Below, piece by piece: positions 24,604 to 32,917 of a stretch of 39,072 bases of DNA (the stretch's first letter is position 1; each line of letters opens with the position of its first letter). Source of the stretch: Thermodesulfobacteriota bacterium (GTDB lineage: Bacteria; Desulfobacterota; WTBG01; CAIYCZ01; CAIRTM01). Under the pieces are notes generated by a model, which was not told where the DNA came from, made no database searches, and was given only the letters and a program-made list of their open reading frames with translations. Location of the stretch: NCBI GenBank assembly GCA_028278025.1, contig JANQFE010000125.1:1-39072 (forward strand), written 5' to 3'. A program made the position numbers and the translations under genes.

Positions 24604-25417
24604 CCCTTGTCCAGCGTTGATAGAGCCTGAATCCTTCTTTGCTAAAATTTTTATTGAGTATCGTGATCTGTTTCGGAATGATTTTGCTGATTACAAAAGC
24701 ACCCCTGGCCATATCACGAAACTGTTTCAGTTTTTGCTCGCGTACGTCCGGGGTTGCGTTTTTGGGAACCCGGGCACCGAATTCATAGGGCAGCAGTTCA
24801 ATCAGGATTTTATCAAAGACCGGGTCGGTTCCCTCAATCAATGAAGCCTGCCCTTTTATCTGAACACATAAATACTGAGCAAATGTCTCACTGTCAAATT
24901 CCTCGTGATAATTCATGCTTACCTTGGGGTTTGCCGTGATATGTTTCAGTTTTTCAGTGCCCTTTTCATGAAAACCATACAGGATCTTGGTTTTCGGATC
25001 AAGGGTCCATTCACAGGTTGTGGTAAGCGGTACATTGTTAACGCTGGTCCCCAGAACGTAGGTCTTGGAATCATGCTTTATGCCGCCGATGACTTTAAAG
25101 ATTTCCTGCCAGGTGCGCTCTCTGGTCATTACGCCTTCGCCTTTGGCATAGCCCGGGGATTCTTCATACAGATGTACTTGTGTTGCCGTGGTTTTAGCAT
25201 CGTATTTAATTTCATGACAATCATTACAGGTAAGCCCGGGTTCCACCTCGGGATGGGTGCTTTCAATTTCTGCTTCAGCATCTATAGCCTGGGCTTTTGC
25301 CGGCGGCGTTACCTCGGGGGCCTGTTTTGCCTTTTCTTGTGCTGAGAGCAATCCGCAGAATCCTGCCAACAAGCACACACCGATTGCCAGTACAAAAAAT
25401 TGTCTTGCATTTTTCAT
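24599..25417 (-). CDS. Exported monohaem / FMN split-barrel fusion protein
   Basis: 272 residues. The signal peptide covers about 1-26, then an Ala/Pro-rich linker. One c-type haem site, CNDCH, is at 64-68. From about 95 to 260 there is a pyridoxamine-phosphate-oxidase-like split barrel (TYVLGTSVNNVPLTTTCEW, LKHITANPKVSMNYHEEF). The best ribosome site around, AAGGAGG, precedes the ATG. A c-type haem and a flavin fold on one periplasmic chain would allow direct electron transfer from a quinone-linked donor to a flavin site. Function is unknown. It is the first gene after TetR in the leftward AOR unit. Confidence 0.75.
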   Translation of the reverse strand: MKNARQFFVLAIGVCLLAGFCGLLSAQEKAKQAPEVTPPAKAQAIDAEAEIESTHPEVEPGLTCNDCHEIKYDAKTTATQVHLYEESPGYAKGEGVMTRERTWQEIFKVIGGIKHDSKTYVLGTSVNNVPLTTTCEWTLDPKTKILYGFHEKGTEKLKHITANPKVSMNYHEEFDSETFAQYLCVQIKGQASLIEGTDPVFDKILIELLPYEFGARVPKNATPDVREQKLKQFRDMARGAFVISKIIPKQITILNKNFSKEGFRLYQRWTRE

Positions 25418-25462
25418 CTTGACCTCCTTCTGTCCAATTACTAATTACCGATTACGAATTAC
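25418..25462. repeat. Degenerate GTAATT-type tandem repeat
   Basis: The stretch CCAATTACTAATTACC and following GATTACGAATTACG is a short degenerate tandem unit. Its reverse complement recurs after the lipoprotein gene at about 16147-16174. It overlaps the last codons of the TetR gene and looks like a simple-sequence array. Confidence 0.4.
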
Positions 25463-26054
25463 GTTTTTGTATGCCTTTAAAAAGAGTTTCAATATTGCTT
25501 GCATGTTGATTTACCGGTTCAAAATCAATGTTGACCGTATAAAATGTCATAAATGCACCCATTGACAGCAGGTACAGCGTGCGGGCAACCACATCGGAAT
25601 CAATGTCTTTTATACTGCCGGCCTCGATGCCTGCATTAATAAGACGGCTGAAGGCATTGGTTCTGTTTTTATAAAAGATGGTAACCTCTTTACGGATGTC
25701 GGGATCACGCATGCTCATCCAGACAAACTCCAGGCAGAACTGCAGCACATCCTGGTTTTCTTTGAAAATTTCCTCAGAGCGTTTTACCAGTGCGCGGATA
25801 AACTCGGCGGCATCCTTTTTATCGAGTGCGTATGGAGTAACTTTTTCAAAGTAGTCATTAACGCGGGCATGAAACAGTTCAATAAAGAGGGCTTTTTTTG
25901 ACTTAAAGTGATAGTAAACGCCGCCCTTGGTAATGCCGACCTTAGCTGCAATGTCATCAATTGAGGTTCTGTGATAGCCGTTTTTATTAAAACAGCCGAT
26001 CGCAGCATCAAAAATTTCTTCTCTGCGTACTTGCGGGGCCTTCTTTGCAGTCAT
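25452..26054 (-). CDS. TetR/AcrR-family transcription repressor
   Basis: The start is set at MTAKKAPQ (complement of 26052-26054), preceded by AGGA; an ATG 18 nt upstream would overlap the operator. The product is 200 residues. The N-terminal helix-turn-helix (residues about 10-55) includes IDDIAAKVGITKGGVYYHFKSK, a textbook TetR motif. The C-terminal ligand domain is helical and ligand identity is not predictable. It is followed by the haem-flavin fusion and AOR genes in the same direction, so it probably controls them and itself through the palindrome at 26071-26088. Confidence 0.9.
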   Translation of the reverse strand: MTAKKAPQVRREEIFDAAIGCFNKNGYHRTSIDDIAAKVGITKGGVYYHFKSKKALFIELFHARVNDYFEKVTPYALDKKDAAEFIRALVKRSEEIFKENQDVLQFCLEFVWMSMRDPDIRKEVTIFYKNRTNAFSRLINAGIEAGSIKDIDSDVVARTLYLLSMGAFMTFYTVNIDFEPVNQHASNIETLFKGIQKRNS

Positions 26055-26070
26055 TACAATTCCTAAAAAC

Positions 26071-26088
26071 ATACTGACTAGTCAGTAT
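26071..26088. promoter_or_regulatory. TetR operator, 18-bp perfect palindrome
   Basis: ATACTGACTAGTCAGTAT is a perfect palindrome 17 nt upstream of the TetR start codon. Size, symmetry and position are those of an autoregulatory TetR-family operator. Confidence 0.75.
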
Positions 26089-26260
26089 AAATTATATGAA
26101 GACGGCCTCTATTGTCAAGAGTAGAATACACTTTGCATACTATTAACTATGAAAGCATTAAAAAAAGCATAAAGTAACGTGCCATAAAAGATACTTTTTA
26201 TTTGATTTTAAAATTTAATAATATTAATTTATAAAACAAATTAACCTGTCAGGGGTACCC

Positions 26261-26854
26261 ATGAACCAGTATGAAATATTGCTTGTGGATGATGACAATG
26301 TCATCCTTGAAACAGTGTCTGCTAACTTGAAACAGCGGGGATATGCTCTTACAACCGCAGAAAGTGGTGAAGAAGCTATCATGCTGATGAAATCAAAAAA
26401 TTTTCATTTGGTACTTACAGATTTAAAAATGAAACAGGTCAGCGGTATACAGGTGCTCAAGGAGGCAAAAAAAAGTAATCCGGAAGCTCTGGTTATTATA
26501 CTGACGGGTTTTGCTGATGTAACTTCTGCCATTGAAGCGCTTAGACTCAGAGCTGAAGATTATCTAATAAAACCATTTGAGCTTGAGGAATTATATTTTC
26601 GTGTTGCCAGATGCTTTGAAAAGCTTGAATCACAGAGAAAGATTAAGGCATATGAAAAAATACTGCCCGTTTGCTGTCAATGTAAGCAGATCAGGGATGA
26701 TGAAGGACGGCAGCGTGGTGCCGGTGAGTGGATGTCGGTAGAAGAGTACATTAGTAAAAAAGTACATTTGCATATTACCTCAACATACTGCCCTGAATGT
26801 GAAAGACAGGTGGGGGATGAAATACAAAGAAGAAGGGATAAACACGATACATGA
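26261..26854 (+). CDS. Response regulator with C-terminal zinc-finger-like tail
   Basis: 197 residues. The receiver domain (1-120) has the acidic pocket (D10-D12), phospho-acceptor D54, T82 and K104. The C-terminal 60 residues hold CCQCKQIRDD (138-147) and CPEC (177-180), two cysteine pairs like a small zinc site, with an EWMSVEEYI helix between. This tail is seen on stand-alone receivers attached to histidine kinases, where it lacks a DNA-binding domain, so it is likely a signalling adaptor rather than a transcription factor. No kinase gene is adjacent. An AGGGG ribosome site precedes the ATG. Confidence 0.85.
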   Translation: MNQYEILLVDDDNVILETVSANLKQRGYALTTAESGEEAIMLMKSKNFHLVLTDLKMKQVSGIQVLKEAKKSNPEALVIILTGFADVTSAIEALRLRAEDYLIKPFELEELYFRVARCFEKLESQRKIKAYEKILPVCCQCKQIRDDEGRQRGAGEWMSVEEYISKKVHLHITSTYCPECERQVGDEIQRRRDKHDT

Positions 26855-26892
26855 CAGGGTAGTTCTTACACAAGTATTTTGAGTGGTACGGA

Positions 26893-27090
26893 TTACTCAA
26901 ATGTAGTTACAATATATCGTGCAATTTTTTGTGCTGCAGCTTTCGGCAGACCTTCCTCTTTATGGACCAGTCTGGGCATGCCCGGTCCCGGATTAGACAG
27001 GTACTGGACAATATCATCCTCTGTTTTTATTGTATTGGCCGCGAGATCTTTTTTACTAAGCGTTTTGCGGGGATTGATAAAGTAAAAAGG
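26893..27090 (-). pseudogene. 3' remnant of a class I cytochrome c-like gene
   Basis: Reading leftward from about 27090 to the stop at 26893-26895 gives about 65 residues: ...INPRKTLSKKDLAAN, then DDIVQYLSNPGPGMPRLV, then AAAQKIARYIVTTFE. The PGPGMP-to-IARYI pattern is the methionine-ligand end of small c-type cytochromes. The N-terminal half with CxxCH is missing; an in-frame stop lies just upstream. It sits in the gap between the response regulator and the SGNH hydrolase genes. Confidence 0.45.
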
Positions 27091-27129
27091 CAGGGATTAT
27101 GGCCCCCTAAGATAAAGAAGGTCAAATTG

Positions 27130-28548
27130 TCACGCTCCCCCTGTACCCCTTTTTCGATGTCCTTCCAGGGCATCCCTGCAGGTGCTTATGAGGTAGGAGT
27201 ATATGTTTTCCGACATAGCCTTATTGCCTTCAATATTGGGATGCGGGTCATTGCGCGCACGCTTATGAGGTACGGTGCTGTCGATAAACCCGATGTCGTG
27301 CTGTAATGCGAATTGCTTGATAAGCCGGGTTGGATGCAGATAGTTCTGTCTTGATACCTCGTCATCACTTACCCGCAACCAGGGCACTTCCCACTGATAG
27401 TACCCCAGCTCATTGTCAGAGAACAGTACCAGTCGGGCCCCTTTTTCTTTGACCAGTCGGTTTGCTTCCAGGATCATTTTAAAATAGAGTCGCCATGTAA
27501 ATGATCGGGGATCCTGTTGGGCGGGATGGAAATCGGCGGGAGACCAGTACTCGTGAAACGGTTGTTTTTCAAGTACCTGCAGGATTATATGCTTTTGTGA
27601 GGAAAGGCCGGCACTGTCAATTGCCCGGATCAGTTCTTCTTCATCAACCTGTTTGTCTATCTTTTCCCGCAGAAACCTCATGAAGGCCGTATTTGTATCC
27701 AACTGTAATCCCAGTTTGAGCTGCAGCAGCTGATTCTCAGAAATGCTGTAGGCGGTCTGCTCCAAGGATGATTCAATATAAGAACCTGTTTTATCATGTG
27801 ATTTTTTGGAGCGCCGGTATAAAAGATAGGTTCGTTTCAGCAGTTCTGATTTTGAAATAATATGTTTGATGCGGGTCCGCCAGGTTTTACGCTTATCATC
27901 AAAAAAATAAGGATTAGTATGCCTGAGAAGTCTGTTATCATCAGCAATAGAATAATAAAACGGCTTCCATTGTTTTAGTTTTTCGTTATTTTCTTCGATG
28001 GCCTGCTGGAAATAGGTATTTTCTTCCAGATCATTTATGCAAAACTGCATTATGACCACATCTGGATTATACTGCAGCCCTTCGTTTTTGAGGGCTTCCA
28101 GCTGTTGGTCAGTACCCCATTGGCCGTAGGCGATGTTGATCACTTCAACTCTGTATCCTTGTTCATTGAGTTTATTTTCCAGGACTCTCGTGTAGATCTT
28201 ATCTGCAGGTACGATGGTGCCATAAGTGTTTGAATCGCCCAACGCCAAAATGCGAAAGGCCTCTGTATCGTTTGTGAAGTTTCTATTTGTATCGCGCCAC
28301 CCTCGATTATTGGCACGGTCGATATAGCGGGTGCCCGTATCTGGGTCAATAATTGTGATGGTTTCACCCGGGTTGAATCCCCATCCATACAATAATGCAT
28401 TTTTTGAATAGCGATGGCCAACGTTACCGATATTACAGGGATAAAACAAAGCAAGGAAGAGTTCAGCTGCTAATGAAGTGCCTACAACACCCAGTATGGT
28501 AACCATTAACAGTATAATTACAGGCTTGCGTTCAAAGAAATCTTTCAT
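27130..28548 (-). CDS. Membrane-anchored SGNH/GDSL-type hydrolase
   Basis: 472 residues. One N-terminal membrane segment (about 10-35) anchors the protein. The catalytic GDSNTYG motif lies near residue 104. The INIAYGQWGTDQQLE segment (block II glycine) and FCINDLEEN (block III asparagine) follow. DPHPNIEGNKAMS near residue 439 supplies the D-x-x-H pair. These enzymes are mostly esterases or acyltransferases; AlgX- and wall-modifying relatives act on surface polysaccharides. No polysaccharide genes are adjacent, so the substrate is open. Single gene, leftward. Confidence 0.75.
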   Translation of the reverse strand: MKDFFERKPVIILLMVTILGVVGTSLAAELFLALFYPCNIGNVGHRYSKNALLYGWGFNPGETITIIDPDTGTRYIDRANNRGWRDTNRNFTNDTEAFRILALGDSNTYGTIVPADKIYTRVLENKLNEQGYRVEVINIAYGQWGTDQQLEALKNEGLQYNPDVVIMQFCINDLEENTYFQQAIEENNEKLKQWKPFYYSIADDNRLLRHTNPYFFDDKRKTWRTRIKHIISKSELLKRTYLLYRRSKKSHDKTGSYIESSLEQTAYSISENQLLQLKLGLQLDTNTAFMRFLREKIDKQVDEEELIRAIDSAGLSSQKHIILQVLEKQPFHEYWSPADFHPAQQDPRSFTWRLYFKMILEANRLVKEKGARLVLFSDNELGYYQWEVPWLRVSDDEVSRQNYLHPTRLIKQFALQHDIGFIDSTVPHKRARNDPHPNIEGNKAMSENIYSYLISTCRDALEGHRKRGTGGA

Positions 28549-28916
28549 GTCAAAGATTCAGGAAAGGGCTTTTTGTTATCAATGTGCTGAAATGTAAGTT
28601 TTAGCTTGCTAAATTATTTGATAAAAATTCGTTTAAAGATCAGGCTTTGCGATAATCAAGTATAGGCCAGGAGCCGTTGTGAGTCAACCATAAAACCTGA
28701 AACCGAATCAATAATAGTGCCCAAAAGTACCACACATAAATAAATGCAAAAAATGTTACAATAATTTATAGACATATCAAATAAACGTAAAATGTATCAA
28801 TATGCTACATTAGCAACAAATTTAAGAAAAGATAATATTTTTTTCTATTTGAAATTAATGTATCAATATGCTACATTAATAGTAACCAGTGGATATAAAG
28901 AAGAAGGAGAAAACCC
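28549..28916. promoter_or_regulatory. AT-rich promoter region of the toxin-antitoxin pair with two operator repeats
   Basis: A 22-nt sequence (AATGTA-N9-TACATT-A) occurs twice, identical, at 28791-28812 and 28857-28878. Each copy is a 6-bp dyad. The second overlaps a likely promoter: TTGAAA (28849-28854), 17 bp, TACATT (28872-28877). It suits autorepression by the antitoxin. The rest of the gap is AT-rich with no other gene seen. Confidence 0.7.
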
Positions 28917-29321
28917 ATGGCAAAAACAATTTCATTGAGATTAGATTCGGAACTAGCGACAGCTGCAAAACGAGCAGCAGCCTTTTATAAACGAACAACC
29001 TCAAATCAAATCGAATTTTGGGCTGAATTAGGCAGAACTATTGAACATTTAGTTACGAACGAAGATCTTTTCGCTATAATCGGGGGCCTTAAGAAAATTG
29101 TCGTTGAACCAGTGCAATCGACAAGTATAGACCCCAACGTTGTCTTTGAATCTCTCGAAAATAGTCGTAAAAGCGGAAATCTTGCGAAAAAAGTGACTTC
29201 ATCTGCGGTTTATTACGAGTCAAGTTTGAGTCATCCAGGTTTGATTGATAAAGTGGATTCTACTACAGGCAAGCGGCAGACAGGACACTTTCGCAACGGT
29301 GAATTTATGGTTCAAGCATGA
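28917..29321 (+). CDS. ParD-like antitoxin
   Basis: 134 residues. The N-terminus (KTISLRLDSELATAAKRAAA, residues 3-22) begins like a ribbon-helix-helix DNA-binding domain. This is followed by TSNQIEFWAELGRTIE, as in the ParD-like antitoxin group. The C-terminal half is polar and probably the toxin-binding part. AGAAGGAG precedes the start. It overlaps the toxin gene by 4 nt (ATGA) and is preceded by two identical operator-like repeats. Confidence 0.8.
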   Translation: MAKTISLRLDSELATAAKRAAAFYKRTTSNQIEFWAELGRTIEHLVTNEDLFAIIGGLKKIVVEPVQSTSIDPNVVFESLENSRKSGNLAKKVTSSAVYYESSLSHPGLIDKVDSTTGKRQTGHFRNGEFMVQA

Positions 29322-29902
29322 CAGTCTTAAAGCAGTTATGGATATTGGCTGGTGGTAATGGAGCAGGCAAATCAACTTTCTACGAAAAGTTTTTAGAGGA
29401 ACTAGGCATAAAGTTTGTTAATGCCGACACTATAGCTAAAAATATCCCCGCCAAGGATGAAGAGGAATTAAACTACAAAGCAGCAACTATCGCTGCAGAA
29501 ATACGCGATCGTTTGCTTGATCAAGGAATATCCTTTTGTTATGAGACGGTTTTTTCGCATGAATCAAAAATAGATTTTGTCAGCAATGCGGTTGCTCGAG
29601 GATATGAAATTATTCTCGTCTATATTCATTTAGATAACCCCGCATTAAACGAAGCCCGTGTACACCAACGAGCTAGTGATGGTGGGCACAGCGTACCTGT
29701 CGAAAAGATACATAGCCGGATACCCCGAACCATGAAACATATTGCGAAGGTATTACCCATGGTCAGCGAGGCTCGGCTCTTAGACAATTCATCCCATGAC
29801 GATGCCTTCAAACAAGTAGCTATTGTAAAAAAGGGTAAACGTACATATGCAATTGATCCCCCTCCTGACTGGGCTGAGGCTATGCTGGAGGAGATCCCTT
29901 AA
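29318..29902 (+). CDS. Zeta-toxin-like P-loop kinase
   Basis: 194 residues. Walker A GGNGAGKST at residues 12-20, the FVNADTIAKN segment with the substrate-binding aspartate, and FCYETVFSHESK (the conserved glutamate of the catalytic region) are all present. RVHQRASDGGHSVP carries the arginine finger-like residues. Zeta toxins phosphorylate UDP-N-acetylglucosamine and block wall synthesis. This short form could act on another small molecule. It is paired with the ParD-like antitoxin by a 4-nt overlap. The combination (RHH antitoxin plus zeta-type kinase) differs from the classical epsilon-zeta pair. Confidence 0.82.
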   Translation: MTVLKQLWILAGGNGAGKSTFYEKFLEELGIKFVNADTIAKNIPAKDEEELNYKAATIAAEIRDRLLDQGISFCYETVFSHESKIDFVSNAVARGYEIILVYIHLDNPALNEARVHQRASDGGHSVPVEKIHSRIPRTMKHIAKVLPMVSEARLLDNSSHDDAFKQVAIVKKGKRTYAIDPPPDWAEAMLEEIP

Positions 29903-30149
29903 CCTGACATCAGAGATGTCATCAATATGTTTGATAAGAAAGGAAAGAGGGGCATTATAGGATGTCCCTTTTGCTCTCCTCTCTCTTCCTATTGCGGGTT
30001 CTCACCTTGCGTATGTACCAATCTTGATAGTAGCAATATCTAGGTGCAGACGCGCCCGGAGGGATTCCCTTCGGCAGGCTCAGGGCAAGTTCACCCCATT
30101 GGGGATTCCCACCCCCCGGTTGAATTAACCTTGTAGTTGCTAAATATGC
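29903..30149. other. Gap with partial tRNA duplicate and short repeat
   Basis: It contains a 16-nt copy of the tRNA-Arg 3' end (GCGCCCGGAGGGATTC, 30052-30067; the original is at 30154-30169). It also contains CCTTCGGCAGGCTCAGGG, a short sequence resembling a dispersed repeat found in many environmental genomes. The duplicate may be an att remnant. Confidence 0.45.
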
Positions 30150-30226
30150 TGGCGCGCCCGGAGGGATTCGAACCCCCAACCCTCGGATCCGAAGTCCGAT
30201 GCTCTATCCAGTTGAGCTACGGGCGC
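30150..30226 (-). tRNA. tRNA-Arg(UCG)
   Basis: 77 nt including an encoded CCA. The acceptor stem GCGCCCG/CGGGCGC is perfect. The D-arm AGCTCAACTGGATAGAGC and T-arm GGGGGTTCGAATCCCTCC are canonical. The anticodon stem TCGGA/TCCGA holds the loop CTTCGGA, giving anticodon UCG. The 3' end faces left. Confidence 0.95.
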
Positions 30227-30388
30227 AAGTGGAAATGTATGATAGTCGTAATTTGGATTTTTGGCAATATAAATCGTGAACAGTGACGGGTTGCTTTTAT
30301 AGTAAGCATATTTTACAATAAGGAAATGAACTAATAGACTTGTTTGCCTTTTAACCTCCTAGCCCTTTGGCCTGTTTATTACATACCC

Positions 30389-31096
30389 ATGAATGCAAAC
30401 AACCAAACTGCTCTTATTAATCATTTGTCGCAATATGTGAGTGAGAATAAGCGTGAAAGAATACAGGATGTTCTTGCCTTTCGGACGAGGTATGTGAGTT
30501 TGGTTCTGGAAGATATCTATAAAGACCAGAACGCCAGCGCAACGCTCAGGACTTGTGAGTGCCTGGGTGTGCAGGATATTCATGTCATAGAAAACAACAG
30601 TTCGTTCAGCATTGATGAAGAAGTCACCATTGGTTCTTCAAAATGGATAACACTCTATCGGTACCGGAACAAAAATGAAAACAATACTGCAAACTGTTTT
30701 ACATCACTGCGGGAAAAAGGCTATACAATCATTGCGACTACACCAAATCGGGATGCTCAGACACTGGAAGAAATTTCTCTTGCTGTAAAACCGGCATTTG
30801 TATTTGGTAATGAAGAGTCAGGCCTGAGCGACTATGCCCTGCAGTCAGCCGACAGGCACGTGCGGCTTCCCATGTACGGTTTTACGCAGAGTTACAATAT
30901 CTCAGTCAGCGTTGCGGTTACCCTGTCTTACATAATAAATGAGCTGCACGCTTCAGCTATTGCATGGCACCTGCGTGATGATGAAAAAAAAGAATTGACT
31001 CTGGAATGGTACCGGAAGATTGTAAGGAGGAGTGATTTGGTTGAGAAAGCTTTTTTGCAGAGCAAAAAAGATAGTGACTCAAGGAGGGAGTCATGA
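30389..31096 (+). CDS. trmH: tRNA (guanosine-2'-O-)-methyltransferase, SPOUT family
   Basis: Start chosen at ATG 30389 (MNANNQT); a TTG at 30344 would add 15 hydrophobic residues without a clear ribosome site. The product is 235 residues. The N-terminal LEDIYKDQNASATLRTCE (about 40-57), VFGNEESGLS near residue 150, and the LPMYGFTQSYNISVSVAVTL motif near 170-190 are the three SpoU/TrmH motifs; the last two form the S-adenosylmethionine knot. It methylates the ribose of G18 in tRNA. A tRNA-Arg gene lies just upstream on the other strand. The TGA stop overlaps the ATG of a short downstream fragment. Confidence 0.88.
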   Translation: MNANNQTALINHLSQYVSENKRERIQDVLAFRTRYVSLVLEDIYKDQNASATLRTCECLGVQDIHVIENNSSFSIDEEVTIGSSKWITLYRYRNKNENNTANCFTSLREKGYTIIATTPNRDAQTLEEISLAVKPAFVFGNEESGLSDYALQSADRHVRLPMYGFTQSYNISVSVAVTLSYIINELHASAIAWHLRDDEKKELTLEWYRKIVRRSDLVEKAFLQSKKDSDSRRES

Positions 31097-31236
31097 AGAA
31101 TCATCAGGGTTTAGAAGTGTGGCAGAAAAGTATGGACTTGGTTATAAAGATATATAATCAAACCAAAAATACTGGAGGTATAGTAAAGGATGAAAATAAC
31201 CATCGCCCAACTCAATCCCGTCGTCGGCGATATTGA
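31093..31236 (+). pseudogene. N-terminal remnant of a four-helix-bundle (IVP-type) protein
   Basis: A 47-codon frame starts at ATG 31093, overlapping the trmH stop. It opens with HQGLEVWQKSMDLVIKIY, the first helix of the four-helix-bundle family first known from 23S rRNA intervening sequences. After about 25 residues it loses likeness and runs out of frame across the nadE start (31190) to a stop at 31234. AAGGAGGGAG precedes it. It looks like a truncated gene left where nadE was joined. Confidence 0.55.
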
Positions 31237-32836
31237 TGGCAATCTAAAAAAAGCTCTTCAGGTACTGCCGCAAGCTCACCAGGACTCAAGTGATCTTGTT
31301 GTTTTCCCCGAGCTTTTCCTTACGGGTTACCCCCCGCGTGATCTTCTGGAGCGATCATGGTTTGTTGAGCGCACGCAGGCAGCGCTTGATGCGCTTACAA
31401 AGGTTTCCGCAGACCTTCCCCGAACAGGTATTCTTATAGGTGCTCCGCAGCTTACAGGCAAAGACACGGGAAATGGTCTGTATAATTCGGCCCTGTTGAT
31501 ATATGAAGGACAGGTGCTCTTCCGCCAGCATAAATCCCTGCTGCCGACCTATGATGTCTTTGATGAGGCACGCTATTTCGATACGGCCCCACAAATTCTT
31601 GTGACGCCTTTTAAGGATGACAGGCTCGGGATTGCAATTTGTGAAGACGCCTGGAATGATCCTGAGTTATGGAAGCCGCGGACCTATTCCTTTGATCCCG
31701 TAGAGAAGCTTATCAGTCAAGGTGCTACAATTCTCATCAATATATCTGCTTCACCGTTTCATGCCGGTAAGGACAAAGTAAGATACGGCATCATGCAGAA
31801 TCATTCCAACAAAAACCATGTTCCATCCGTATTTGTTAACCAGGTAGGCGGTAACGATGAACTGCTTTTTGACGGCCGAAGCATGTGCTTTGACAGCAAT
31901 GGTGATCCTATAGTCATCCTGTCAGCGTTTGAGGAAAACGTACGCACAGTTGACCTGGCTGCTGCGGGTAAACCCGACAGCTATATGCCCCTGGATACTA
32001 TCGCAAGTGTGCACGATGCGCTTGTTATGGGCATTCGCGATTATATGGACAAATGCGGTTTTTCAAGTACGGTGCTGGGATTGTCCGGCGGTATTGATTC
32101 AGCAGTTACCTGTTGTCTGGCTGTAGAATCGCTTGGCAGAGAAAAGGTATTAGGCGTTTCCATGCCGAGTCCCTATTCCTCTAAAGGCAGTGTGGATGAT
32201 TCCCGAAAGCTGGCAGAAAACCTGGGCATACGATTTAAGGTTATACCGATTTCTTCCATCTACACCTCCTACCTGGACAGCCTTAAAGAGCATTTTGAGG
32301 GTCGCACGTCAGATATTACCGAGGAAAATTTTCAGGCCCGGATTCGCGGCAATATCCTGATGGGTCTTTCAAATAAATTCGGCCACCTGCTGCTTTCCAC
32401 CGGCAACAAGAGTGAGCTTGCAGTAGGATACTGTACATTGTATGGTGATATGGCTGGTGGGCTTTCCGTAATCTCCGATGTACCTAAAACCATGGTTTAT
32501 CAGCTGGCCCACTATATAAACAGGCAATCAGAAATAATTCCTGGGGAAATTATTGAAAAACCACCGTCTGCAGAATTGAAACCGGACCAGAAAGACCAGG
32601 ACAGCCTGCCGCCCTATGATGTGCTTGACCGGATTCTCCAGTATTATGTTGATGAGCATTATTCCCTCCAGGAGATAGTGAAGCTTGGCTTTGATCCTGA
32701 AGTAGTCACATGGGTTATAAAGGCGGTTGATAAAAGTGAGTATAAAAGAAAGCAGGCTCCCCCCGGCCTGAAAGTGACATCGAAGGCTTTTGGAACAGGC
32801 CGGCGCATGGTTATTGCGGCAAAGTATGACGTATAG
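31190..32836 (+). CDS. nadE: Glutamine-dependent NAD+ synthetase
   Basis: 548 residues, full length for the two-domain type. The N-terminal nitrilase domain (1-255) has ELFLTGYPPRDLLERS (catalytic glutamate), HKSLLPTYDVF (lysine) and GIAICEDAW (cysteine). The C-terminal synthetase domain has the PP-loop LGLSGGIDSAVT (near residue 297) and the STGNKSELAVGYCTLYGDMAGG segment. It amidates deamido-NAD to NAD+ with ammonia channelled from glutamine. GGAGG at 31174 supports the start. It probably follows trmH in one transcript, with the remnant between. Confidence 0.95.
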   Translation: MKITIAQLNPVVGDIDGNLKKALQVLPQAHQDSSDLVVFPELFLTGYPPRDLLERSWFVERTQAALDALTKVSADLPRTGILIGAPQLTGKDTGNGLYNSALLIYEGQVLFRQHKSLLPTYDVFDEARYFDTAPQILVTPFKDDRLGIAICEDAWNDPELWKPRTYSFDPVEKLISQGATILINISASPFHAGKDKVRYGIMQNHSNKNHVPSVFVNQVGGNDELLFDGRSMCFDSNGDPIVILSAFEENVRTVDLAAAGKPDSYMPLDTIASVHDALVMGIRDYMDKCGFSSTVLGLSGGIDSAVTCCLAVESLGREKVLGVSMPSPYSSKGSVDDSRKLAENLGIRFKVIPISSIYTSYLDSLKEHFEGRTSDITEENFQARIRGNILMGLSNKFGHLLLSTGNKSELAVGYCTLYGDMAGGLSVISDVPKTMVYQLAHYINRQSEIIPGEIIEKPPSAELKPDQKDQDSLPPYDVLDRILQYYVDEHYSLQEIVKLGFDPEVVTWVIKAVDKSEYKRKQAPPGLKVTSKAFGTGRRMVIAAKYDV

Positions 32837-32917
32837 GAAAGCCCTTAAGTGTGCCATCGTGTTGACATGTTGATTTTCAGTGTTACATAGTAGGTATGAA
32901 CAGCTATCTAAAATGAC

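Noticed and set aside
29955..30179. A leftward 74-codon frame with GVRIPPGAPA at its start
   Set aside because: This is the familiar translation of a tRNA 3' end and its duplicate; it is not a protein gene.
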